64,000 nt of DNA from positions 8,866,001 through 8,930,000 of the forward strand of contig NZ_JADBEB010000001.1 of the NCBI RefSeq assembly GCF_014874095.1, read 5' to 3'. This DNA comes from Plantactinospora soyae. GTDB lineage: Bacteria > Actinomycetota > Actinomycetes > Mycobacteriales > Micromonosporaceae. Each line of letters opens with the position of its first letter. Within the stretch, counting starts at the first letter, position 1. Positions 32,374 through 40,524 of this stretch are shown here, in pieces. Position numbers and translations under genes: made by a program. Under the pieces are notes generated by a model, which had not been told where the DNA came from, searched no databases, and saw only the letters and a list, made by a program, of their open reading frames with translations.

Positions 32374-33153
32374 ATGAACGAACGGGTAGCCCTCGTCACC
32401 GGGGTCAGCCGACGGATCGGGATCGGTGCGGCGGTGGCCCGCCGGTTCGCCGCCGCCGGCTACCGCCTACAGCTCACCGGCCTGCCCCGGTACGACGACG
32501 CGCAGCCCTACGGCGGCGACCCCGACGGCGTACCCGCGCTGCTCGCCGAGTTGAACGGGGTGACCGGCGATCCCGACGCGGTCCGGTACCGTGTCGTCGA
32601 CCTGACCTCGCCGAGCGCGCCCGCCGAACTGATCGAGACGGCGGTACGCACCCACGGCCGGCTGGACGTGCTGGTCGCGGCACACGCCTACTCCACGCAC
32701 ACCCCGCTGAACGGGCTCGACGCCGCCGAGATCGACCGGCACCTGATCGTCAACGTCCGGGCCACCCTGCTGCTCGCCGAGGCGTTCGCGGCGGCGTTCG
32801 GCGCCGGCTCCGGTGGCCGGCTGGTGCTGTTCTCCAGTGGTCAACGGCTCGGCCCGATGCCGGCCGAGTTGGCGTACGCGGCCAGCAAGGCCGGCGTGGA
32901 GAACCTCACCCGGCAGTTGAGTCCCCTGCTCATGCCGAGGGGCATCACGGTGAACTGCGTCAACCCCGGGCCGACCGACACCGGCTACGCGTCGCCGGAG
33001 GGTCTGGCCGCGGTCGGGCGGCTGTTTCCGGGCGGCGAGTGGGGCCGCCCGGACGACGCGGCCCGGCTGATCGAGTGGCTCTGTTCACCGGACGGCCGGT
33101 GGATCACCGGACAGGTGATCGACTCCGAGGGCGGCTTCGACCGGTACGGCTGA
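32374..33153 (+). CDS. SDR family oxidoreductase
   Basis: 259-residue classical short-chain dehydrogenase. TGVSRRIGIGAAVA is the cofactor motif (TGxxxxxG variant), VVDLTSPSAP the adenine-binding segment, SSG plus YAASK (Tyr and Lys about 170-174) the catalytic residues, and NPGPTDTGY follows the active site. This resembles 3-oxoacyl-ACP reductase-like proteins. The substrate is unknown. It is divergent from the STM4011-4015 operon. Confidence 0.87.
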   Translation: MNERVALVTGVSRRIGIGAAVARRFAAAGYRLQLTGLPRYDDAQPYGGDPDGVPALLAELNGVTGDPDAVRYRVVDLTSPSAPAELIETAVRTHGRLDVLVAAHAYSTHTPLNGLDAAEIDRHLIVNVRATLLLAEAFAAAFGAGSGGRLVLFSSGQRLGPMPAELAYAASKAGVENLTRQLSPLLMPRGITVNCVNPGPTDTGYASPEGLAAVGRLFPGGEWGRPDDAARLIEWLCSPDGRWITGQVIDSEGGFDRYG

Positions 33154-33192
33154 GCCGGGATCGGGGCCGCATCCGCCCCGGGGCGGCCGGGC

Positions 33193-35298
33193 TCACTTCA
33201 TTCCGGCCGCGTCCATTCCGCGCAGCTCCTTCTTCAGCTCGGCGGCCTCGTCCCGGATCCGGGCGGCGAGCTCGAACTGCAACTCGCGAGCCGCGGCGAG
33301 CATCTGGTCGTTCAGTTCCTGGATGAGCTGGGCCAGCTCGGCGCGGGCCATCCCCTCCCGGGCCGGTGCCGTTCCGATCCGACCCCGGTTGCGGGTCTCC
33401 GGCGCCTTGCCCCGGGACATCTGCCGCACCCCGCCGCCGACCCGGGTGGTCGCATTCTCGTTGTCCTCGGCCTCCCGGTAGATGTCGTCCAGGATGTCGT
33501 GGATCTTCTTGCGCAGCGGCTCCGGAGTGATCCCGTTCGCCTCGTTGTGCGCCACCTGCTTGGCTCGGCGCCGGTTCGTCTCGTCGATCGCGGCGGCCAT
33601 CGACGGGGTCATCTTGTCGGCGTACATGTGGACCTGGCCGGAGACGTTACGGGCGGCCCGGCCGATGGTCTGAATCAACGACCGGCCGCTGCGCAGGAAG
33701 CCCTCCTTGTCGGCGTCGAGGATCGCGACCAGCGACACCTCGGGCAGGTCCAGCCCCTCCCGGAGCAGGTTGATCCCGACGAGTACGTCGTAGTCGCCCT
33801 TGCGCAGCTCGCGCAGCAACTCGACCCGGCGCAGCGTGTCGACCTCCGAGTGCAGGTACCGCACCCGGATGCCGTGCTCCAGCAGATAGTCGGAGAGGTC
33901 CTCGGCCATCTTCTTGGTCAGTGTGGTGACCAGCACCCGCTCGTCCCGCTCGGTACGGAGCTTGATCTCGTGCATCAGGTCGTCGATCTGCCCCTTGGTG
34001 GGCTTCACGATCACCTCGGGGTCGATCAGGCCGGTGGGCCGGATCACCTGCTCGACCACCTCGCCCTGGGCCTGCTCCAGCTCCCACGGCCCCGGGGTGG
34101 CGGAGAGGAAGACCATCTGGCCGACCCGCTCCAGGACCTCGTCGAACCGCAGCGGGCGGTTGTCGGCCGCGCTGGGCAGCCGGAAGCCGTGGTCGATCAG
34201 CATCCGCTTGCGGGAGGCGTCGCCCTCGTACATCGCGCCGATCTGCGGGATCGTCACGTGCGACTCGTCGATCACGGTCAGGAAGTCGTCCGGGAAGTAG
34301 TCCAGCAGACAGTGCGGGGCACTGCCCGGCGAACGGCCGTCGATGTGCATCGAGTAGTTCTCGATGCCGGAACAGAAGCCGACCTGGCGCATCATCTCGA
34401 TGTCGTAGCTGGTCCGCATCCGCAGCCGCTGCGCCTCCAGCAGCTTGCCCTGGCGCTCCAGCTCGGCCAGCCGCTCGGCCAGCTCGACCTCGATGCCGGC
34501 CAGCGCCCGCTCCATCCGCTCCGGCCCGGCCGTGTAGTGGGTGGCGGGGAAGATCAGCAGGTGGTCCACCTCGCGGACCACCTCACCGGTCAACGGGTGC
34601 AGGTAGTAGAGCTTCTCCACCTCGTCACCGAAGAACTCGATCCGCAGCGCCAGCTCCTCGTACGCCGGGATGATCTCCAGGGTGTCGCCGCGGACCCGGA
34701 ACGTGCCTCGGTTGAACGCCATGTCGTTGCGGGTGTACTGGATGTCGACCAGCCGGCGGAGCAGCTTGTCCCGCTCGACCTCCTGGCCGGCCCGGATCCG
34801 GACCGAGCGGTCGAGGTATTCCTGCGGGGTGCCCAGGCCGTAGATCGCGGAGACCGTGGCCACCACGATCACGTCCCGGCGGGTCAGCAGGGACATCGTG
34901 GTGGCGTGCCGCAGCCGCTCGACCTCCTCGTTGATCGAGGAGTCCTTCTCGATGTAGGTGTCGCTCTGCGGGATGTACGCCTCGGGCTGGTAGTAGTCGT
35001 AGTAGGAGACGAAGTACTCCACCGCGTTGTGCGGCATCAGCTCGCTGAACTCCTTGGCGAGCTGGGCGCAGAGGGTCTTGTTGGGCGCCAGCACCAGGGT
35101 CGGCCGCTGGAGCCGCTCGATCAACCAGGCAGTGGTCGCACTCTTACCCGTGCCGGTGGCGCCGAGCAGCACGGAGTTCCGGTCGCCGCGCCGCACCCTG
35201 CGCTCAAGATCGTTGATGGCAGTCGGCTGGTCGCCGGAGGGTATGAACTCGCTGACCACCTCGAAGCGGCCATCAAGTCGTGGAATGTCGAGCGCCAT
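33193..35298 (-). CDS. uvrB: excinuclease ABC subunit UvrB
   Basis: 701-residue DNA repair helicase-like protein, normal length. Walker A is [14 protein letters not shown] near residue 40, [14 protein letters not shown] is the beta-hairpin that opens DNA for damage checking, DESH and later [16 protein letters not shown] are helicase motifs, and a C-terminal UVR domain ([20 protein letters not shown]) binds UvrC. The ATG giving [12 protein letters not shown] is chosen; an ATG ten codons earlier also exists. Confidence 0.96.
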   Translation of the reverse strand: MALDIPRLDGRFEVVSEFIPSGDQPTAINDLERRVRRGDRNSVLLGATGTGKSATTAWLIERLQRPTLVLAPNKTLCAQLAKEFSELMPHNAVEYFVSYYDYYQPEAYIPQSDTYIEKDSSINEEVERLRHATTMSLLTRRDVIVVATVSAIYGLGTPQEYLDRSVRIRAGQEVERDKLLRRLVDIQYTRNDMAFNRGTFRVRGDTLEIIPAYEELALRIEFFGDEVEKLYYLHPLTGEVVREVDHLLIFPATHYTAGPERMERALAGIEVELAERLAELERQGKLLEAQRLRMRTSYDIEMMRQVGFCSGIENYSMHIDGRSPGSAPHCLLDYFPDDFLTVIDESHVTIPQIGAMYEGDASRKRMLIDHGFRLPSAADNRPLRFDEVLERVGQMVFLSATPGPWELEQAQGEVVEQVIRPTGLIDPEVIVKPTKGQIDDLMHEIKLRTERDERVLVTTLTKKMAEDLSDYLLEHGIRVRYLHSEVDTLRRVELLRELRKGDYDVLVGINLLREGLDLPEVSLVAILDADKEGFLRSGRSLIQTIGRAARNVSGQVHMYADKMTPSMAAAIDETNRRRAKQVAHNEANGITPEPLRKKIHDILDDIYREAEDNENATTRVGGGVRQMSRGKAPETRNRGRIGTAPAREGMARAELAQLIQELNDQMLAAARELQFELAARIRDEAAELKKELRGMDAAGMK

Positions 35299-35632
35299 GA
35301 CCTCAACCGTACGCCGAGGGTCTGACATGCCGCCGGCACGACGGTGGGTACACGATCGGCTTCGATATCGTCATTGTGTGGTAAAGATCACCGCGATACC
35401 GTTCTAGGGTAGGCCGCTCGCGGCGGCCGATCGGGTCAGCGACGGAGCCGCCACACCGGTACCGTCGCACCCGGCGCAGAGGTTGCAGCCCCGGCGCAGG
35501 CTGGCGTGCGCACCTGATGCGGTCGCGCGAGAGCGCAGACCGGCCGCCGCGAGCGCCCCTTCGCCCGGAGCAGCGAGCTACCGTCACGAGCGCCCCTTCG
35601 CCAGGGAGCAGCCAGCACCGTCACGAGCCCGG
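35299..35632. other. intergenic region between uvrB and coaE
   Basis: 334 bases without a convincing gene. It holds the uvrB promoter region and, at 35551-35624, two direct tandem copies of a 37-base unit starting GAGCGCCCCTTCGCC. Nothing else recognised. Confidence 0.5.
35551..35624. repeat. tandem repeat of 37-base unit
   Basis: Two adjacent imperfect copies (35551-35587 and 35588-35624) each start GAGCGCCCCTTCGCC and end CACCGTCAC or TACCGTCAC. They lie between divergently placed genes and could be a protein-binding or recombination-prone site. Confidence 0.6.
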
Positions 35633-36814
35633 TCAGGGCCGCCAGTCGCTGGTCGCCGCCCACTCCTCCGCGCGCTGGTGCTCCAGATCGAACCACGGCT
35701 CCTTGGCGCCGGAGTACGCGTCGAGATCCGGGCCGAGATCCGCCAGGTTCCGCTTGACCGCCAGGTAGCCCGCCCGCTGCTCCGGGTCGGCCCGGAGGTG
35801 GTCCCGCATCAGCAGGGCGAACCGCCAGCCGGGCGACCCCGCCACCCGGACGTGCAGGTTCACCAGCCGGCCGGGGTCGGCATTGCCGTGCAGCCGCTTC
35901 TCCCACCGATCCCCGCCCCCGGGGTGGCGGGGCTGATCCCACCACTGCCCGGGACACCTGGGAAAGCCCGCCTCGGCCAGCCGGTCGGCGAGGGCGTCGG
36001 CGTCCGCCAGGGTGGCCACGCTGAGCTGGATGTCGATGATGTCCTTGGCGGCCAGCCCGGGTACCGAGGTCGAGCCGATGTGGTCGACCCGCGCCTCGGC
36101 GGGGCGTACCGCGTGCCGGATCCGCGCGGCCAGCCGGGCGAACTCGGCCGGCCAGTTCGGATCGGGCTCGACCAGCCGGACCTCGTCGGCCCGCATCGGC
36201 CGCCGTGTCCGGACATTCCGCTCGTACGGCACCAGCCGGTCGTGCCAGAGCCGCTCCACCCCGGCGTACAGCTCGGGAAGTTCGCCGTCGTTGTCGAGCA
36301 GAACGTCGGCGGCGGCCTCCCGCCGATCGTCGCCGGCCTGGGCCCGGATCCGCTGCTCCGCCTGCTCCGTGCTCATGCCACGGTCCCGGACGAGTCGACC
36401 GATCCGGGTCGCCTCCGCCGCCCGTACCACCACCACCAGGTGGTACGTCGGCGCGAGCCCCACCTCGACCAGCAGCGGTACGTCGTTGACCACGATCGCG
36501 TCCGGAGGTGCCTCCGCGACGAGTTGCGCGGTGCGGGCGCGTACCCGGGGATGGATGATCTCCTCCAGCCGGGCCCGCGCCGTCGGGTCGGCGAAGACGA
36601 CCTCACCGAGCGCGGGGCGGTCCAGGCTGCCGTCGTCGCGGCACACCCGGTCGCCGAAGGCGGCCACCACCTCCCGCAGCCCGTCGGTGCCGGGGGCGAC
36701 CACCTCGCGGGCGATCCGGTCGGAATCGATCACGATCGCCCCGAGGCTGGCCAGTCGGGCCGCGACGACGCTCTTGCCCGAACCGATCCCACCGGTGAGT
36801 CCGACCTTCAGCAC
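35633..36814 (-). CDS. coaE: dephospho-CoA kinase fused to GrpB-like domain
   Basis: 393-residue fusion. Residues 1-200 are CoaE: Walker A GLTGGIGSGKS at residues 5-15, VIDSD and the lid with DRLVRDRGMSTEQAEQRI-type region; it phosphorylates dephospho-CoA in the last step of CoA synthesis. Residues about 210-393 are a GrpB/UPF0157 domain (EPDPNWPAEFARLAARI, HIGSTSVPGL), nucleotidyltransferase-like. This fusion is known from other actinobacteria. GTG start, 150 bases downstream of the rpsA stop, with a terminator between. Confidence 0.92.
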   Translation of the reverse strand: MLKVGLTGGIGSGKSVVAARLASLGAIVIDSDRIAREVVAPGTDGLREVVAAFGDRVCRDDGSLDRPALGEVVFADPTARARLEEIIHPRVRARTAQLVAEAPPDAIVVNDVPLLVEVGLAPTYHLVVVVRAAEATRIGRLVRDRGMSTEQAEQRIRAQAGDDRREAAADVLLDNDGELPELYAGVERLWHDRLVPYERNVRTRRPMRADEVRLVEPDPNWPAEFARLAARIRHAVRPAEARVDHIGSTSVPGLAAKDIIDIQLSVATLADADALADRLAEAGFPRCPGQWWDQPRHPGGGDRWEKRLHGNADPGRLVNLHVRVAGSPGWRFALLMRDHLRADPEQRAGYLAVKRNLADLGPDLDAYSGAKEPWFDLEHQRAEEWAATSDWRP

Positions 36815-36904
36815 CGGTCCAGTCAACCCGATCGGCGCCGAGTCGCCAAGATCTCCCCGGAGCGGGCGTGTCGCCGGTCTCGGCGGCACATCGTCGTGGA
36901 ACGG

Positions 36905-36955
36905 CGGAGGCCCGCTCCCCGGCCCGGCGGAACCGGGATGGGGAACGGGCCTCCG
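36905..36955 (-). terminator. hairpin terminator after rpsA
   Basis: CGGAGGCCCG pairs with CGGGCCTCCG around a further TCCCC/GGGGA stem extension, giving a long hairpin nine bases after the rpsA stop. No T run follows, which is common for high-GC actinobacterial terminators. Confidence 0.65.
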
Positions 36956-36963
36956 TCTTGGGA

Positions 36964-38475
36964 CTACTTGCCTCCGGCGAGCTTCTCGCGCAGTGCCGCG
37001 AGCGCCTCGTCGGTGGCCAGCGTGCCAGCCGGCTCCTCGGCCTGGCGGGCCGGAGCGGTGCTGGACGAGCTGCCGCCACCGCCACCGGTGCCACCGCCAG
37101 CGGCGGGGACGACCGGGGTCGGGTTGGCAGCGGCCTCGGCGTCGGCAGCGCGGGAGTTCTGCACCTGCTTGGTGTGTGCCTCCCAGCGGGTACGAGCCTC
37201 GGCGTACTGGGTCTCCCAGGTCTCCCGCTGCTTGTCGAAGCCTTCCAGCCACTCCCCGGTCTCCGGGTCGAAGCCCTCCGGGTAGATGTAGTTACCCTCG
37301 GTGTCGTAGGTCGCCGTCATGCCGTAGAGGGTCGGGTCGAAGTGCTCCTCGCCCTCGACGAAGCCCTCGTTGGCCTGCTTGAGCGACAGCGAGATCCGCC
37401 GACGCTCCAGGTCGATGTCGATGACCTTGACCATGACGTCGGAGCCGACCTGGACAACCTGCTCCGGGATCTCCACGTGCCGCTCAGCGAGCTCGGAGAT
37501 GTGGACCAGGCCCTCGATGCCGTCGTCAACCCGGACGAACGCACCGAACGGCACCAGCTTGGTGACCTTACCCGGCACGATCTGCTGGATCGCGTGGGTA
37601 CGGGCGAACTGCCGCCACGGGTCCTCCTGGGTCGCCTTCAGCGACAGCGAGACCCGCTCGCGGTCGAGATCGACGTCCAGAACCTCGACCTCGACCTCCT
37701 GGCCGACCTCGACAACCTCGGACGGGTGGTCGATGTGCTTCCAGGAGAGCTCGGAGACGTGCACCAGGCCGTCCACGCCGCCAAGGTCGACGAACGCGCC
37801 GAAGTTGACGATCGAGGAGACGACGCCCTTGCGAACCTGCCCCTTCTGCAGCTTGTTGAGGAACTCGGTACGCACCTCGGACTGGGTCTGCTCGAGCCAG
37901 GCCCGGCGGGACAACACCACGTTGTTGCGGTTCTTGTCCAGCTCGATGATCTTGGCTTCGAGCTCGCGCCCGACGTACGGCTGCAGGTCCCGCACCCGAC
38001 GCATCTCCACGAGGGAGGCGGGCAGGAAGCCACGCAGGCCGATGTCCAGGATGAGGCCGCCCTTGACCACCTCGATGACGGAACCGCGGACGACGCCGTC
38101 CTCGTCCTTGATCTTCTCGATGGTGCCCCAGGCGCGCTCGTACTGCGCCCGCTTCTTCGAGAGGATCAGGCGCCCCTCTTTGTCCTCCTTCTGGAGGACC
38201 AGCGCCTCGATGTGATCACCGACCGACACCACCTCGGCGGGGTCCACGTCGTGCTTGATCGACAACTCGCGCGAGGGGATGACGCCCTCGGTCTTGTAGC
38301 CGATGTCGAGCAGGACCTCGTCCCGATCGACCTTGACGACGGTGCCTTCGACAATGTCGCCGTCGTTGAAGTACTTGATGGTCTCGTCGATCGCGGCGAG
38401 GAAAGCTTCCTCGGACCCGAGGTCGTCGATGGTGACCCTGTTGGCGCTCGAGGGGGCCTCGATGCTGCTCGTCAT
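36964..38475 (-). CDS. rpsA: 30S ribosomal protein S1
   Basis: 503-residue protein with four S1 RNA-binding repeats, beginning near residues 40 (GDIVEGTVVKVDRDEVLLDIGY), 125 (GSVIEVVKGGLILDIG), 210 (RKGVVSSIVNFGAFVDLGG) and 300 (GKVTKLVPFGAFVRVDDG). The count is four, usual for actinobacteria, against six in Escherichia. The C-terminal tail is rich in Gly, Ser and Ala. It helps mRNA binding to the 30S subunit. The first start codon gives MTSSIEAPSSANRV, the normal start for the family. Confidence 0.96.
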   Translation of the reverse strand: MTSSIEAPSSANRVTIDDLGSEEAFLAAIDETIKYFNDGDIVEGTVVKVDRDEVLLDIGYKTEGVIPSRELSIKHDVDPAEVVSVGDHIEALVLQKEDKEGRLILSKKRAQYERAWGTIEKIKDEDGVVRGSVIEVVKGGLILDIGLRGFLPASLVEMRRVRDLQPYVGRELEAKIIELDKNRNNVVLSRRAWLEQTQSEVRTEFLNKLQKGQVRKGVVSSIVNFGAFVDLGGVDGLVHVSELSWKHIDHPSEVVEVGQEVEVEVLDVDLDRERVSLSLKATQEDPWRQFARTHAIQQIVPGKVTKLVPFGAFVRVDDGIEGLVHISELAERHVEIPEQVVQVGSDVMVKVIDIDLERRRISLSLKQANEGFVEGEEHFDPTLYGMTATYDTEGNYIYPEGFDPETGEWLEGFDKQRETWETQYAEARTRWEAHTKQVQNSRAADAEAAANPTPVVPAAGGGTGGGGGSSSSTAPARQAEEPAGTLATDEALAALREKLAGGK

Positions 38476-38837
38476 GTGGGCGGTTGCTCCGGTCGGATGG
38501 ATGTCACAGCAGGTTTGTGTCGCGGTGACCCGTTTACGCCCCCGGATCCGCCGTCGGCCACACCGTCCGATCGGTGGTCCCGATCGTAGGTTGTATCCGA
38601 CGACCGCGGACCTGCTCCCTGCCGAGGCACACGATCCGCGAGCGCATCGAACAGCTTACCGTGCGCATTACCACAGCATGCAAGCCCTCCCAGCACGTGA
38701 TGAGATCCGCCGTCCACTGCTCGGGAAGAGCTTCCCCCCGACGCCCGGACCGGTCCGGCGCCCACGGCGTTCGACACCCCCGGCCGCGCGGCGGCCCGCA
38801 GGCGACGCGGCACCGTCCCGGGCACTAGCGTGACCAC
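38476..38837. other. divergent promoter region of rpsA and methyltransferase gene
   Basis: 362 bases without a convincing gene. It should contain the rpsA promoter on the minus strand and the methyltransferase promoter on the plus strand. Several short -10-like hexamers are visible, but none has a clearly spaced partner, so no promoter is called. Confidence 0.5.
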
Positions 38838-39674
38838 GTGGATGATGACGCCCGGCCGGACGACGACGTGCCCGGAGTGCTCCGCCGTCGGGTCAGCGAC
38901 CGGGAGAGCCGGCGGGCCAACCGCCGGTGGTGGGACGCCGACGCCGACAACTACCAGGCCGAGCACGGCGGGTTCCTCGGCGAGGTGGACTTCGTGTGGT
39001 GCCCGGAGGGGCTGCGCGAGGCCGACGCCCAGCTGCTCGGCAGGCTGCCCGGCCGGCGGGTGCTCGAACTCGGCTGCGGCGCCGCCGCGGCGGCCCGCTG
39101 GTTGGCCACCCAGGGCGCCCGGCCGGTCGGGCTGGACCTGTCCGCCGGGATGTTGCGGCACGCCGCGCTCGCCGCCACCACCTCCGGGGTACGCGTGCCA
39201 CTGGTCCAGGCGGACGCCCTGGCCCTGCCCTTCGGCTCCGGCACGTTCGACATCGTCTGTACGGCGTTCGGCGCGATCCCGTTCGTGGCGGACTCGGCGG
39301 CGGCGCTGCGCGAGGTGTTCCGGGTACTGCGGCCCGGCGGCCGCTGGGTCTTCTCGGTCACCCACCCGATGCGCTGGATCTTCCTCGACGATCCGGGCGA
39401 GGGCGGGCTGACGGCCACCCACTCGTACTTCGACCGCCGGCCGTACGTCGAGCAGGACGCCGCCGGCGTACCGAGCTACGTCGAGCAGCACCGCACCCTC
39501 GGCGACCGGGTACGCGAGATCGTCGGCGCGGGCTTCGTCCTGCGGGACGTCCTCGAGCCGGAGTGGCCGACCGGGCACGAGCAGATCTGGGGGCAGTGGA
39601 GCCCGCTGCGCGGTCAACTCTTCCCCGGCACCGCCATCTTCGTCTGCGACAAACCGGACAGCATGTCCGTCTAG
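38838..39674 (+). CDS. class I SAM-dependent methyltransferase
   Basis: 278-residue methyltransferase. Motif I is RVLELGCGAAAAARWLA near residue 72, the acidic loop VGLDLSAGML follows, motif post-I is QADALALPFGSGTFD, and VLRPGGRWVFS marks the methyltransferase_11 type. The C-terminal part (YVEQHRTLGDRVREIVGAGF) is the usual substrate-side helix. The target is unknown. GTG start. Confidence 0.87.
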   Translation: MDDDARPDDDVPGVLRRRVSDRESRRANRRWWDADADNYQAEHGGFLGEVDFVWCPEGLREADAQLLGRLPGRRVLELGCGAAAAARWLATQGARPVGLDLSAGMLRHAALAATTSGVRVPLVQADALALPFGSGTFDIVCTAFGAIPFVADSAAALREVFRVLRPGGRWVFSVTHPMRWIFLDDPGEGGLTATHSYFDRRPYVEQDAAGVPSYVEQHRTLGDRVREIVGAGFVLRDVLEPEWPTGHEQIWGQWSPLRGQLFPGTAIFVCDKPDSMSV

Positions 39675-39850
39675 CGTCGGTCCGGCTCCGTAGGCTGCTC
39701 CGGTGAGCGCCGAGCGGCCGCCGACCTGCTGGAGCTGGAGCAGCCGTTCCCGGTCAAACTTCCGATCGCGGAGATCATTCCGTAGCGGGGGCGATTGCGG
39801 ACGGCTGACCCGGCCAGTTTTGTCCCGACCGGGCCGGGTAGACGCAGCAC

Positions 39851-40063
39851 ATGGCCGAGCGGAGGAAGCTGCACGAGGGCGACCGGGTGAGCTGGCGCAG
39901 TCACGGCTCCACGGCGCGCGGCACCGTCCAGGAGGAGATCACCGAACGGACGTACGCCGGCAAGCGCACCGTCGCCGCCTCGAAGGAGGATCCGCAGTAC
40001 CGGGTCCGTACGGACGAGGGGCGGGACGCCGTACACAAGCCGGAGGCGCTCCGCGATGACTAG
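39851..40063 (+). CDS. DUF2945 (HVA1-type, TUDOR-like) protein
   Basis: 70-residue basic protein. GDRVSWRSHGSTARGTVQEEI, KRTVAASKEDPQYRVRTDEG and AVHKPEALR match the small DUF2945/hypervirulence-associated family, a TUDOR-like barrel. Role unknown. It overlaps the following DUF3140 gene by eight bases; the pair is commonly found together. Confidence 0.78.
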   Translation: MAERRKLHEGDRVSWRSHGSTARGTVQEEITERTYAGKRTVAASKEDPQYRVRTDEGRDAVHKPEALRDD

Positions 40064-40487
40064 GCGCGAGGACGGCGGCGATCGCGACCCGGTCCGGGAG
40101 TTCAGGGACGCGGTCAACATGAAGCCGGGCGAACTCGGCACGTGGCTCGCCACGGACGATTCGAAGTCGGCCGGGCAGCACAAGGGCGGCGGCGAGTCGG
40201 TCGGGCACGAGTCGGGCCGGCGAATCATCGACCTGTTGCGCAAGCGGGCGAACCAGTTCACCGATCGCGACCTGGCACACATGCGCAAGGTCGTCGGGTA
40301 CGTACGACGGCACATGGCCCAGCGCCCGTCCGGCGACGTACGCAACACCAGGTGGCGCTACTCGCTGATGAACTGGGGCCACGATCCGCTCAAGGAACCT
40401 CTTCCGCCGCCCGGCGGCCCGTCCCGCAAGGCCCTGCAACGGCATCAGGAGGCCGAGCGGTCGTCGGGGCGGAACCGGCGGCGTTGA
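40056..40487 (+). CDS. DUF3140 family protein
   Basis: 143-residue basic protein. MKPGELGTWLATDDSKSAGQ, GRRIIDLLRKRANQFTDRDLAHMRKVVGYVRRHMAQRP and RWRYSLMNWGHDPLK mark DUF3140, as I remember it, a DNA-associated or regulatory protein of unknown function. Encoded with, and overlapping, DUF2945, so they probably act together. Confidence 0.78.
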   Translation: MTRREDGGDRDPVREFRDAVNMKPGELGTWLATDDSKSAGQHKGGGESVGHESGRRIIDLLRKRANQFTDRDLAHMRKVVGYVRRHMAQRPSGDVRNTRWRYSLMNWGHDPLKEPLPPPGGPSRKALQRHQEAERSSGRNRRR

Positions 40488-40524
40488 CGACCGTGGCCCG
40501 GCGGTGTCCCGGTCGGGACGGCTG

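Noticed and set aside
33499-35325. 608-residue frame opposite uvrB
   Set aside because: Entirely antisense to uvrB and has only low-complexity sequence.
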